Assembly (NCBI GenBank): GCA_032433765.1
Contig: JAVIAB010000059.1
Span: 57,088,603 to 57,152,602 of the forward strand
Source of the DNA: Megaustenia siamemsis
Taxonomy: Eukaryota > Mollusca > Gastropoda > Stylommatophora > Ariophantidae
Reading direction: 5' to 3'
DNA: 64,000 nt
Numbering within the stretch: the first letter of the stretch is position 1; each line of letters begins with the position of its first letter. A model generated the notes under the pieces. It did not search any database. It was not told where the DNA came from and saw only the letters and a list, made by a program, of their open reading frames with translations. Below, in pieces: positions 1 through 12,400 of this stretch. The translations under genes were made by a program, and so were the position numbers.

Positions 1-60
1 GGTTTTATTTATGTGATATTTTTTACAACAGTATCATTAAAAAAGTGATTTACAGATAGG
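1..60. other. WDR46 intron, nothing recognised
   Basis: AT-rich intron sequence; no exon, repeat or signal seen. A weakly similar stretch occurs at 16205-16270. Confidence 0.5.
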
Positions 61-342
61 TATCATAACCTAGGGAGCCGCGATAGCTCAGTGGTTAGTG
101 AACTGGACTACCACGGACAAGGGGTAGGGTTCGATCCCAACCGACGGCTTCCGGGTTCACCCAGCCTTAAATGGGTACCAGATTTTTTTCTGGGAAAGTA
201 AAGCAGCACGGGCGTAATACTGACCACATTACCCCAAAAATCATGTGCTGGAGGTCTGTAAAATATAGGGTCACTAACACCATATTTCCCTATACTCCAC
301 TTGGCGTGACGAGGGTATTTTACTTTTTATCATAACCTAGGG
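61..342 (+). mobile_element. tRNA-derived SINE, family 1, with 15-bp target duplication
   Basis: Body 76-327. The head has a perfect A-box-like TAGCTCAGTGG and a B-box-like GGTTCGATCCC, so it derives from a tRNA and should be read by RNA polymerase III. The tail ends in a T/A-rich TTTACTTTT. The 15-bp repeat TATCATAACCTAGGG at 61-75 and 328-342 is a target-site duplication, so this copy is intact and fairly young. Other family 1 copies are at 12606, 15455, 22325, 42104, 43200 and 56393. Confidence 0.9.
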
Positions 343-400
343 TTAATAAAACTCTAAAAGACACTTTACAACACAATATAACTATTTTAATACAACTCAC

Positions 401-493
401 TTTCTTCTTGTTTCTTTCTTCCTGTAGCTCTTGAGCAGTCTTTACATCTACCTGACTTATTTGTCCATCCAGCGTTATCATCTCAGGGTGGAT
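401..493 (-). CDS. WDR46: WDR46 exon 13 (last coding exon inside the window)
   Basis: 93 nt, 31 codons, reading [19 protein letters not shown] and a Glu/Lys-rich helix. This equals the family's VPAELI-LDP---A-VD region. A GTGAGT donor shows that more exons follow at lower coordinates beyond the window. A SINE with a 15-bp target duplication lies 59 bp downstream of this exon, in the next intron. Confidence 0.9.
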
Positions 494-3400
494 CTGATAA
501 CATAAGGAATTGATAATTATTGAGATCAGTGTTGTACCTTCACAGCGCACATCTTGAAGATGTCAGACAAGAGCTCTTGCCGGCTGTCACCTGCAGTTAT
601 TCTGCTAGCCAGGTTAGGTATCAAATGTTTAAAAAACCAGGTGGTAACTCACACATTAAGAAACGAACAGAATACTTTTGAACTGCCCAGACCATTGTTT
701 CCATTGTTATTACCATTGTTTCATATATTACTTCCTTTCCTCTCCAGTAACAGATTGATTTTGTGCACATTTTCAGATGTAATGAATATTGTAGACTAAC
801 AAAGCTTATGTAATGAATATTGTAGACTAACAAAGCTTATGTAATGAATATTGTAGACTAACAAAGCTTATGTAATGAATATTGTAGACTAACAAAGCTT
901 ATGTAATGAATATTGTAGACTAACAAAGCTTATGTAATGAATATTGTAGACTAACAAAGCTTATGTAATGAATATTGTAGACTAACAAAGCTTATGTAAT
1001 GAATATTGTAGACCATGCTGATTTCTGATGTTTTTAGGAGCTCCCTTTTTTGTGTCGGCCTCTTTGAGAATTTCCTCATTGGTTTTCTTTAGCTGTCCAG
1101 GGAACTTTCAATTTTCTTCTGAGAAATCTCTGTGGCCACTAATCGTCTTTTCATGTTTGTCTACTGTCTACAATTCACTTCCATAGGTCAGAATTGGTTC
1201 TATATAGCACCAATGAACTCTCTTTCTCACTTTTATTGACATAGAATTGTTGCATAAGATATTTTTTCTCAAATGCTATTTTGGCCTGAGCTATTCTGCT
1301 TTTTATTTCCGTGGTGCATCTTCCACCTGATGTTATTATTGTGCCCAAGTATTTGATGCGTTGCCCTTGTTTCATATATGTTTTGTTTATTTTTATGCTG
1401 CACGATGATGATGATTGTTTCTTTGATATGACCATTGCTTCTTTTTTCTTTCTATTCAGAATGAGACCCTTTTTTGTTGCTTTCTTTTACTATTATGTCT
1501 ATCATTTTTTGTAGTTCATTCTCTGTCTCTGCTATTAAGACTATGTCATCCGCATATTGCAAATTATTTATGTTGTGACCATTGATTAAAATTTTTTTTA
1601 CATCTACTATTGATCTCATAATATGTTCGCTGTAAAGTGAAAACAAATCCAGCGACAGAACACAGCCTTGTCTGACTGCTTGATATATTGGAATTGTCCT
1701 GTTTGGTTGCTAATTCGTATAGCTTCTGTTCGTTTTCAATACATGTTTTTTAAGATTTGCAGATCCTTGAATGTTTAACATTCTTCAATAATAGTTGAAA
1801 ATTTGAAATTGAAAATGCAATATTTGGCATATTCTTCATACTGGCATGCAGCAACTGGTAACTAACATGAATGATGGAGTCTAGTGGGCATCAACAAATT
1901 CTCTTCACTTTTGTACTGTTTTTCTCCTTTGTTAGAATGTTTGTCCCATACTTCTTAATTCTACATCAAATATCCAAATAGTTTTAGTCATACTTTGTTC
2001 AATTGAATGTATAAAAATGTTTCTGTAAACCTATTGGTTTAATTTAGAATATACCTTGTCCAGCAACAAACGAACTTCTGTCTGTTTTCGTTGTGACCTC
2101 GACTGGAATGGGTTTGCTTCCAAGGCATCATAGTTGGGTTCCCCAGCACCTAAGGTTAATATAATGAGGTCAATTTAGGACATATGAAGTATAAATGTAG
2201 AGATACTCAAATTCCTGATCATTTTCTATCTATCTATCTATTGTCCTTTCGAGCCGAAGACGGCACATAGGGCAGAACTACAATCCCAAAAACAGAAACC
2301 TTGTGTGTAAAAATGGCACATATTGCAGAGATCACTGGTTCTAAAAACCACCTCCAGAAAATAACAAAGACATAAAACACACAGGAAGGTTTCCTACATT
2401 ATCTGTTATAATAAAACATTAGCAGGTATAAAGTTTATGACATCCATAACCAAAATATTTACTGTTAACGCATCATCACATCTCATGCCCTTGGCAGAAT
2501 GCTGCATTCACCAGACCATCTAAAAGAATCGTCACCAGGCAGGTTTCCCACTTCTGTTGTCAATATGATGTCTTGAAATCACTCACCTTCTTCTTGGTCT
2601 GCCCCTGATCACACAGGAACCATGACTACCATTGTTCTTTTCAGCCTGCTGCGTCCTTTGATATGGCAATATTACTTTAATTATGTCTATAGAATGGTTT
2701 TTATAAGCCAGTTCTTTTTAAATGTTTAAATCTTTAAATATGTCTTCATTGCTCATTTCGTTTTGAATGAATTGATTTTCTTCCTTGCTGTTTGAGAGAT
2801 ATCAAGGTCAAAATAATCATGGATCTTTGTTATAAAATATCCAATTATTAATTAATTATTTTTAAAAAGCTGGATGAAACAATCATCTTTTCTTTGGGAC
2901 CATGTAATAAGAAAGGAATAGATGGAAGATATTGTAATAACTGGAAAAATCAAAGGAAGAGATAGAAGGAAAAGAAACCAGGCAGCTTGGCAATGGCAAA
3001 ATAAGTAGTGAGCAGAAGAATCAATAAACTGTAAGAGAAAGAATCATCTAAACAAGGAGGCAAGGCACTTGATACTCCCAACATTTCTTTTCATTTTTTG
3101 AGCATAAATAGAAGAATAAAGCACAGCAAAGGCAAAATGGGCTGACAGCTTCAAATACTTAACAAAACACAATGAAATAAACACTAGCCCAGTAAAATAT
3201 AAATACAATTACCTGGTACTACAACGCTAGAGAATCCCCAACCATGGCCAATGCCTAGAACATCTTCATATGGGCAGAACTGCAAGTCTGTAACAAGTTT
3301 GTCACAGCGGTGGTAGATGTATGGCTTATCAGGTCTGTGAGTCAGTGTCGTCATATCTTTGAAAATCTGCAAGAAGAAAAGACAATATCTACAAATCCTT

Positions 3401-6400
3401 GCAGTATCAAGGCCTTATAAAACAGGACAGAACTCTGCAGTTTTTTCACAACTCTTTAATGCATGCTTGTGTAAACCATAACATAATCATCACATTAGAT
3501 CTCACTTGATACATCACATTACATCACATCATATCCCACTAATAAAGTCAAACAGCTACTGAGTTATACAGTTGTATCATGGTCTCTAATATACTTTGTT
3601 AGAAAACTCATCGTGTCAGGAACAACTCATTAATACACAATGCTTGCTAATACAAGATATACTGATCCTATTTGTGGTAATCAACTAATTCCACATATAT
3701 CTCATTAATGTAATAATAATTTATTATTATTATCAAACTGTCAACCTTACTCTCTCAGTATGAGAGATTTTATATCAAATCAATAGAAGAGATTTCAGAC
3801 ACAAAATCTGTTATGGACCTCATGGTTTTAAATATTGAGCATGTTTTATCTTTATCTAACACATAACATAATATATATGGATTTTTAGATCATTGAACAT
3901 GGAATTAGATTTCCCAATAAAAAGATGGTATAGCGTGGAATGAATTCAAAACAAATGAGGAAATTAGAGAAATCACCAATCAACCACTGATATCTTCAGT
4001 AATAAAGAAAACACGATGGTCATATGTTGGAAATGTGATGAGAAGAGATAATAACCGAATAGCAAAGCAAGCCCTCATATGGGAAACAACAGGTAAGAGA
4101 AAAAGAGGAAGACCCAGGGAGACACTGAGAAGAACATTGATGAGAGAGGCAAGAGCAGCAGGATTCGGCTCCCTCAATGAGATAGAGCTGCTTGCACAGA
4201 ACAGAGACAAATGGCGAGATTAGATAAAATATCTTTAAAGGAATTGAAAACTGCTAGAACAAAAATTCAGATAAGAGAAGGAGTATCTTGGTCTACGCCC
4301 TAGGGGCCGGCTACGACTCGAAAGGTCAATAGATAAATAGAATAAAAAGATGCTACAAGTCATGTAGAAAGAAAGATGACAGACAAATGACCAAAAGAAA
4401 AAGAAAAAAGTAAAACTGAGACTATAAATGCCAACTTACCATCATAAATATCATGTCAAAATAATGCAATACGAATTATTTTGAAAAAACAACGTGTCTT
4501 CAAGCAGCCTCAAAAGTTTGGTTGATGTAGCATAACTTATCTTTTGTCATCAACAATAATGAACTATTAATTGAGTTATTAGCAGGTCATCATCATTGCA
4601 CTCCGAACATGTCCATAGGTGCTCAGATCCCATCCTCAGCAATTCCCTAAGTGTCCACCGACTGACGACTCCAGTTCTATAATGAACTGAAGTATTAATT
4701 TCCTCTTCACTGAAATCTAATTGATTTTTTTATTGCAAGCATTGAACACAAGATACTTTTTTTTTTCAAAATCAATCCCATAACTGCTCCTGTTTGTATA
4801 GATGTTAATTAGATTTTATATTATTTATTTAAAACATTTTAACCCTAGATAGAACTCTATTGTAAAAATTACAAACTCAAAATATAACTTCTTTGAATTC
4901 AACAGTTTATATCTTCCTAATTATGGCTTCCAGTGACCCCTGAGTGTGAATTTATTTTCTTTTATGTTGTATGTCGTAAAAATTACGAAGGTCTCATAAA
5001 AATGCTGTTTTTTTTTAAAATAAATTTCAGCAATTCTTGTTTTATTTTCTTATGATGGGGGAAATTTCTTTGGTTGACGGTGAGACATCAAACAAACCTT
5101 TGTGATGCTGGATATGCAGCTAACGACATTAAGAGGAAACCAAACATATGGGATTTCTGTAGAAATGTGGTTTTACAGAAGAGTGTTGAGAATACCATGG
5201 ACAGCTAAGAAGAGTAAAGAAAATGTTCTAAAAGAGGTCAAGTAAAAAGAGAGCTGGTTTCCAATATTAGGAAGAAAAAATCATCATTTTTTGGCCATGT
5301 AATTAGAAGAGAACAACTGGAATATATTGTAACAACTGGAAAAATTTAGGGACGAAGAGATAGAGAGAAAAGATACCAGACAGCTTAAGAGAATGGCTTG
5401 GCAGAAGGTCGACAACAGAAATGATAAAGAACTGTCGAGATCAAAAGTTGTGGAGAGACATGATCACCTTCGCCAGTAGGCCCGGTACTTGATGATGATG
5501 AAACATACGGGATGGACTGACGACTGACATGTTAATAGACAACACAACACAACAACACCTCCAGTAGCCACAGAACTGTTTATTATAATTTTGAGTCATA
5601 AATCTAACCTAGCCCAGGAAATTATTATCACATCCAATTCCTGTGCCTCTTCTTGGGTAACACAAAGCTGTGTAGCGGAAGTTCAAGGAAAAATCTGATT
5701 TTCCAACCCCCAAATGTAACAATTAGTTTTTGCAATTTTTTTTAAAAAATGTCCAGACATGGGATCAGTGTAATAATCTAGAGTTTAAAAACTGGCATTT
5801 TCAGTAGTCATCAACTGAATTCTAACATTAAATCAATACTAATCAATGCCATTTTGATCAGCTGATTATTTTGTTGGCGATAAACACTGCTAATCCAAAT
5901 GGGAAATCACATGATTTCTTTGAATTACAAACACATGTAGAAGGAGGAGGAAAGAATCTCCAGAGAAGAATGAAATGGTTTTGCTGCAGTCTGCATCACA
6001 ACGTACAAACAAAAATTAAACTTCTCAGAGAGCACAAGTCTTCAGGAAACACGATTATCCCAATAACTTGATTTGGCATTACTTTACAGGTTTGAGAAGC
6101 TAGAACAACAAACACTTATTTCTCCATTCATACGTTTAATAAGTTATATCAACCTTTAATTATGATAGCAATCTGTGATTCATTTACAATACCGCAGTAA
6201 AAATTACTACCACTTAAATGTAACATTTTGATTTAGGAAAATCAAATATTCATTGAACTATTGCAGAACAGGAGTGCGTTTACCCAAGATGAGACATGGG
6301 AGTCTGATGATGTAATCATTTACTGCTTTATGGTCAATTTTTAGCCAGAAACACTTAGCATCCCGTCTAATTAATTATCATTAACTCTTTCCGTACGGAA

Positions 6401-9400
6401 GCTTTTTATCGACGCAACAGAAGAGATTTCAGAGACAAAATTGTCCATGGTTTTAAGAATCAATCTATATATTTGTATTTATCTAACATATTATATATGA
6501 GTATTTAGATAATTGAACAAGGTATTAGATTTCACCAATATGCAGATGATACAAGACATGTAAAATGAATATGGTCTGATGGCGTTCATACTAATAAAAT
6601 TGAGCGTGGCATGCTATGCGGCGGAACGTATGCAACCGAAATAGAAATGGCGCACCACGCGGCGGAACGTACGGAAAGATGGGGGGAGTTAACGGGGGGA
6701 GGGTTGTGTTTGCTCGCAGTCACAGCAAACTGTCAAATTAAAAAATTTATTTTTGAGACAGTAATTTTTTTCTACAATATCATAATTTAGGATTATATAT
6801 ATATATATTTTTTTAAATTATATTATACATGTTATTATTGTTATGTAATATATATACTGTTGCGGGACTTAATGAGGAGGGAGCACCTATGGACATGTTC
6901 GGAGTGCAATGATGATGACCCGCAAATAACTCAATAACAATATTATACAGGGTGTTCGTAAAGTCTCACTGCACTTTGTATATAGAATACATATATATTA
7001 TAATATAATATACATTAAAAAAAAAAAATAAGTAAAAGATGTCATCAAAAAATGTGCTTAAAAAGTCATTAAATTAGTTACAATAGCTACTGCTATGGTC
7101 TAATGCTGTTTTGAGCAATCTGGAAAGTACTATAGTTTGTTTCATAAGTCGTGCCCAACTTTAAAAATCAATATCTTTTAAACCGCTTTTTGTAATTTTT
7201 TCAAAATTTGCATGTATAGTTATAATGATTAGAACCCAACAGGGAATTAATTTCATTAAAAACAAACATTTGGTTATTATTATTGCTTATTTGATTTATA
7301 TAAATTTATAACGACCCATTGATGTAGTCAAAACTTAGTGTTTACAGTATTTAAGTTAAAAATAGCGATTACAAATCCATAGACGGTCCAATTTACGATT
7401 TTTCACGCTTTCCGCGTTGAGTTGGCTGACACAATTAGACACTTGTAGTAAACACGAGACATTGTGTGTTCCATTTCCGTTCATTCAGCGGCGTAACGTG
7501 GAACAATAACATTTATCATGAGTCTTAAAATGAAATTCTACAGTTTACAAAACATCGCAATAAAAATGTATGACTATTTTTGCAAAGAGGCTAAACGAGG
7601 AAGATTATTTCATTCTTTAGAAAACCCAGAGAATAGGACAAGACACATTTTGGATTTATCTAAACGGTCATTTAATCGCTGGATTCAAGCACGTGACCGT
7701 CAATGTTCCAAATATAGAAAATCACAAGGAAGAGCAAAAATGTTGGATAATTTCGACAGTGAACTTATTAGAAGTGAAATTCGCAAAATGTTGGGTATGA
7801 ATGAAACTGTTACAATAAGAAAATTAAAAGTATCGCTGAAAAAGAACAACAGTATTGAAATATCAAAGTCTACATTATGGAGGAATGTGAGAGCTGCAGG
7901 CTTTACATTCAGAAAGTATTCCAATGGACGAAACATCATCTGTGAGAAGCCACATATAGTAGTCATGAGAAGCAAGTACTTACGTGAAGTAAAAGAGGTG
8001 CGCAAGCAAGGTTATGATATTGAGTACTTGGATGAAACATGGATCAATGCTCACCACACTAACCAAAGGGAATGGCAGTCATCAGATGGAAAGATTAAGA
8101 GATTAATACCTAGCAGCAAAGGACAGCGCTTGATAATTGCTCATGCAGGTAGTCGACAACATGGACTAATACAGAATGCAGAGCTAATTTTTCTTTCAAA
8201 ATCCATAGACAATCGGGATTATCACTCTGAGATGAATGGTCACATATTTAGACATTGGATTGAAAATTCTGTTCTCCCGTCACTAGATCGACCATCTTGC
8301 CTAATAATGGACAATGCAGCGTACTACAACATTGTTGCACTTGAAGATAAAGTCCCGACGTCATCCAGTACAAAAGATGCTATTAAGATATGGCTCACAA
8401 AGGAGCACATACAATTTAATAACATGTACTTAAAACCTGAATTACTATCTCTAGTAAAGCAAAAACAGAGGACAAAGATTTTTCAAATAGATAAGATTAT
8501 CCAAGAGCACGGTCATATAAGTTTGAGGCTGCCACCTTACCATGCTCATTTAAATCCAATAGAACTAATCTGGGCAAAATTAAAAGGACAAGTGGCAGAT
8601 GAAAATACAACATTCAAAATATGCGATGTAAAGACTCTTGCTAATCTCGCTTTATTAAATATAGACAAAGATTATTGGGCTAAATGTGAAGACCACGTCT
8701 TAAAACAGGAAGAGGAATATAGAAACCAATGATGGTTTGTGGAATGTTCAACCCCAAACAGTTATTAATCTTTTAGACTCGTCTGATTCAGAATGAAAGT
8801 ATATAGCCCCCACAATGTTGGTCCCTATATTACTTTAAATTATTTCAACAAACGGTCCTTTACAGGACCACACAACTATGAAAATTGGACATACAGGTAG
8901 ACCTTGATATTATTATCGTCCGTCCTCGAACTGAGCAGACAATAATTCTCCTGGTGTTTTGTCTTATTAGGTTATTTCCCCATTACGGCCACACCTTTAC
9001 CTAGTGAAAATTAATCGTAGACCAGCAACTACGGTAATTTCTATTCTTTAGGGCTTCATAATTTACAATTTTGACAAACACCAAAGAAATATCGCCGCTT
9101 TAAGAAAACTGCAGCTGCAAGATATTTGTTAAATATACATTTAAAGGGTCTTTTGCATTCTAATAACATTTGGAAAATTTCAAAAGTATTTAACAAACGG
9201 TTAGAGAGTAATAGCGTTTTGAAGTTGGGCAAATGTTTTGAAACGAGCTATAATACAATATTCATTGCAAAAAGTGTTGGAAATGTCCACCATGGGCTTC
9301 AAGACATGACTGTACACGTCTCTTCATATTGTCAAATACCTTCTGTAACGTGTCTGTTGCTATTTCTAAAATGGTAATTCTGATTGATTCCTTCAGGTCC

Positions 9401-12400
9401 TCAATTGTGCATACATTATTTTTGAAAACATTTCCTTTCAAGAAACCACACAGATAAAAATCTAATGAAATTAGATCTGGAGAACAGGCAGGCCAAATTC
9501 CACGTGATATTATGTGATTTGCGAAAATTTCTTCCAAAAAATGCAGTGATGCTCTAGCTGTGTGGGCAGTTGCACCATCCTGCTGGAACCACACTTTCTC
9601 AATTTCATGTTCATTTAGCTGTTCTAAAAAAGATTCCAGTATGTCAGTACGGCACTGATCGGCACTAATAGTGATGTTGAAGAATGTTGGCTCAATTAAA
9701 CGTTTTCTACTGACGACACACCATACCCAATTTTTGCATTGTGTAGAGGTACCTCATGAAATGCATTGGGGTTAAAACTGCCCCAAATACAATTATTTTG
9801 GCTATTATCGCATCCAGATAGATGAAACCATCAAATCATAGGATGTTTTTTTCTGTTGTTGATAATTTGTCATTTTTTTCCCCGAGTGCTGTAAACATAC
9901 CTTCTCCTATGATTCGCTGAATTATCGCCTCGGAAGTTTCCCTCTATAATAATATTCCTTTATTATTATTTGTCTCCTAGATGAAACCATGCCTCATCAG
10001 AGAAGAATGTTACATCAAGAAATGATTCGTCTTCTTCAGCTAAAAATGCTTGAAACCATGTCCAGTAATTGATCCTGGATTGATAGTCACACTCTTTTAG
10101 CTCAGACACAACATAAATCCTGTATGGATACAAATTTAATCGATGTTTAAGAATTTTGTGCGCTGTGTCCACTGCTACGTTCACTTGTTGCGATATTTTC
10201 CTTAAGGACTTGCTTCTCGACTTTTCAAGATTATGTCTTCGATATCCAGACATTTTTCTTCAGGCATAGCTGGCCTACCAGATCATGGAGCATCTTCCAC
10301 ATTTCCCATAGCACGAAACTTATTTAACAAATTACTACTCGTAATGCCGTGAGGTTGTTTATCAGGAAATCTTGCTATAAATCTTTGAACAACCATCCGT
10401 GTGTCTCTACCGTCATTTTGAAACACTTGTTCAACCAAAAAAATTTCTTCCGCTGATAACAACATTCTGTTTTGAGTGCAAAGAATTACTCCAGCAGACA
10501 TTCACTTCATTTTGTTTCACAATGGACTGTGGAGCATATTTTTTATAACGTCATTTACTTATTTTTTCAAATGTGTTCAAAGTGTAGTGAGACTGTACGA
10601 ACAACCTGTATATATTATATTGTTACAATTCTTTACTTCCTGCTGAGTTCCTATAAACAGAAACACTAATACCAAACTAAATCACTGACCTCCACGCTGT
10701 TTTCTTTGCTGACGGCCAACAAACCCTTCTGGCTGAAGTTCAGATTACCAGGGCAGTGTCTCTTGACGTACTGAAAGCGACTCAACTCTTTGTATGTTCT
10801 CAGATCAAATATCTTCAGTCGCCGATCCATGGATGTTGTAGCCATATAACTGCGGAAGATGTTAGAAACATTAAACACAAAATAATCATAATGTATGTTG
10901 AGGTGCAACAATTAGCTACAGCTAGAATGTTATGATCTGTTCATTTAATAATCCACACCAAACATTATCCCATCATTAACTACTTTATCCCAAGTTACAA
11001 CTTCAACAAAGTCGATGTTTAACATCAAAATATAAATTATCTAGCAGATACTGCAACAGGAAGCACCTATTAATCATCAGAAAAATTATGCACTTTCAGT
11101 AGGTCAAAGGGCTTCTCCCAGGATCTATCAGATAGGAGGACAACATGCTACAATATAAAACGGTAGATATACTATAAAGTAGTAGCTATGTTTTAATATC
11201 TTACCAGTAATGCATTTCTAAAAATGTGTATTATATTATGTAATGTGTATGTAGTCTCCGTGTACACACACCCTCTACCCCCCTATAGTCATAAAACTGA
11301 CTTACCATCCGGTAGCATCTACTGCCACATCTCTTAAGCTGCTAGCATGACACAAAATTTTCGCAGCAGCTTCTTTCATATTTGGAGTCCACAGAGACAC
11401 AACACCTGTAGTAGAATATCATTTAACAATCACAAGATCTGTCTATTATACAATTGATAAATGCAAAGGATAATTATTAGCAACACAAAAGACAATTATA
11501 GACAAATAAATTGTGTGCTGGCCGTAACTAACCCAAGACACTGAAAATGTAATTTTGTTGGTACTAGGTCAACTTCTCTCTTCAATCCATACTTGCTTGG
11601 CTTGACTATATTATATTCAATACATGCTATATTAAATGGATGTAGCTCATACCATTTGGGTGACCTAAATGAACAATGGCTGATTGAGGATTCACTGTCA
11701 TGATGTCAAGACGACCTTGCTTTGTACATATCCCAGATACTTCTTTGCCAATGGACACATCTAAGTAAGACAGGTATCCTTTGGCACTCTAGAAAACAAA
11801 AAAAATTAGTCATTTTCTAAAGCTTCACATCAAGCTGGCATCAGCACAAAACTCATTTACATAATACTCACTAAAGTTTCTCATTTATTAACTCTGACAC
11901 ATGTAAGTGTTCTATGGTACATGCACAACAAAACTAAGTTATGAAAAAAATATATTGATTCACAAGCAAACAATTTACAAGAACTTGGAAATGGAAAGCC
12001 ACCACATACATATGGTCAGTGTGTGAGGTTTGTATAAAAAATGACATGGATTTTTAGCAAAGAACCTAAGCAAGATGATAAAATGTGTTGTCTTTTAAAA
12101 AGTGGTGATATTTTAGGGCAAACTTGCAATCCAATGGTGAAGCTCACATAAACCACCAGACCAACAACAACTATTAAGATATACAGAATCAAGTATTTAA
12201 TTAGTAACATGGTTGCTGTCAACCAGATCACTAGTTTAGAACAAAATTAATAATAGACGGCCACTTGACAAGACTGAGCGATTCATATTAAAGTTGTTTT
12301 TATTCGATAACGAGAAATTCTTGTTTTACTTTTTCTGTCTGCTGTCCGAAAGATGGAAGGTGGGTCTGTCCATGCCTGTTGGCAAACCATTCTGAGATAC

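Larger units (their letters stand above)
6946..10610 (-). mobile_element. Mariner-like element (decayed), host of a nested Tc1/mariner insertion
   Basis: The inverted ends at 6948-6978 and 10578-10608 are 31 bp with three mismatches (CAGGGTGTTCGTAAAGTCTC against CAGGTTGTTCGTACAGTCTC), flanked by TA duplications at 6946-6947 and 10609-10610. The transposase reads on the minus strand from 10501 to 9262. Removing the 2.1-kb inner insertion leaves about 1.5 kb, a normal mariner length. Sits in WDR46 intron 10. Confidence 0.92.

Noticed and set aside
85..170. tRNA gene
   Set aside because: The A- and B-box-like text belongs to SINE heads repeated across the window; no proper acceptor stem or anticodon arm could be made.
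554..799. 81-codon plus-strand open frame near exon 13
   Set aside because: No known motif and no splice or promoter support; runs into the 31-bp tandem repeat.
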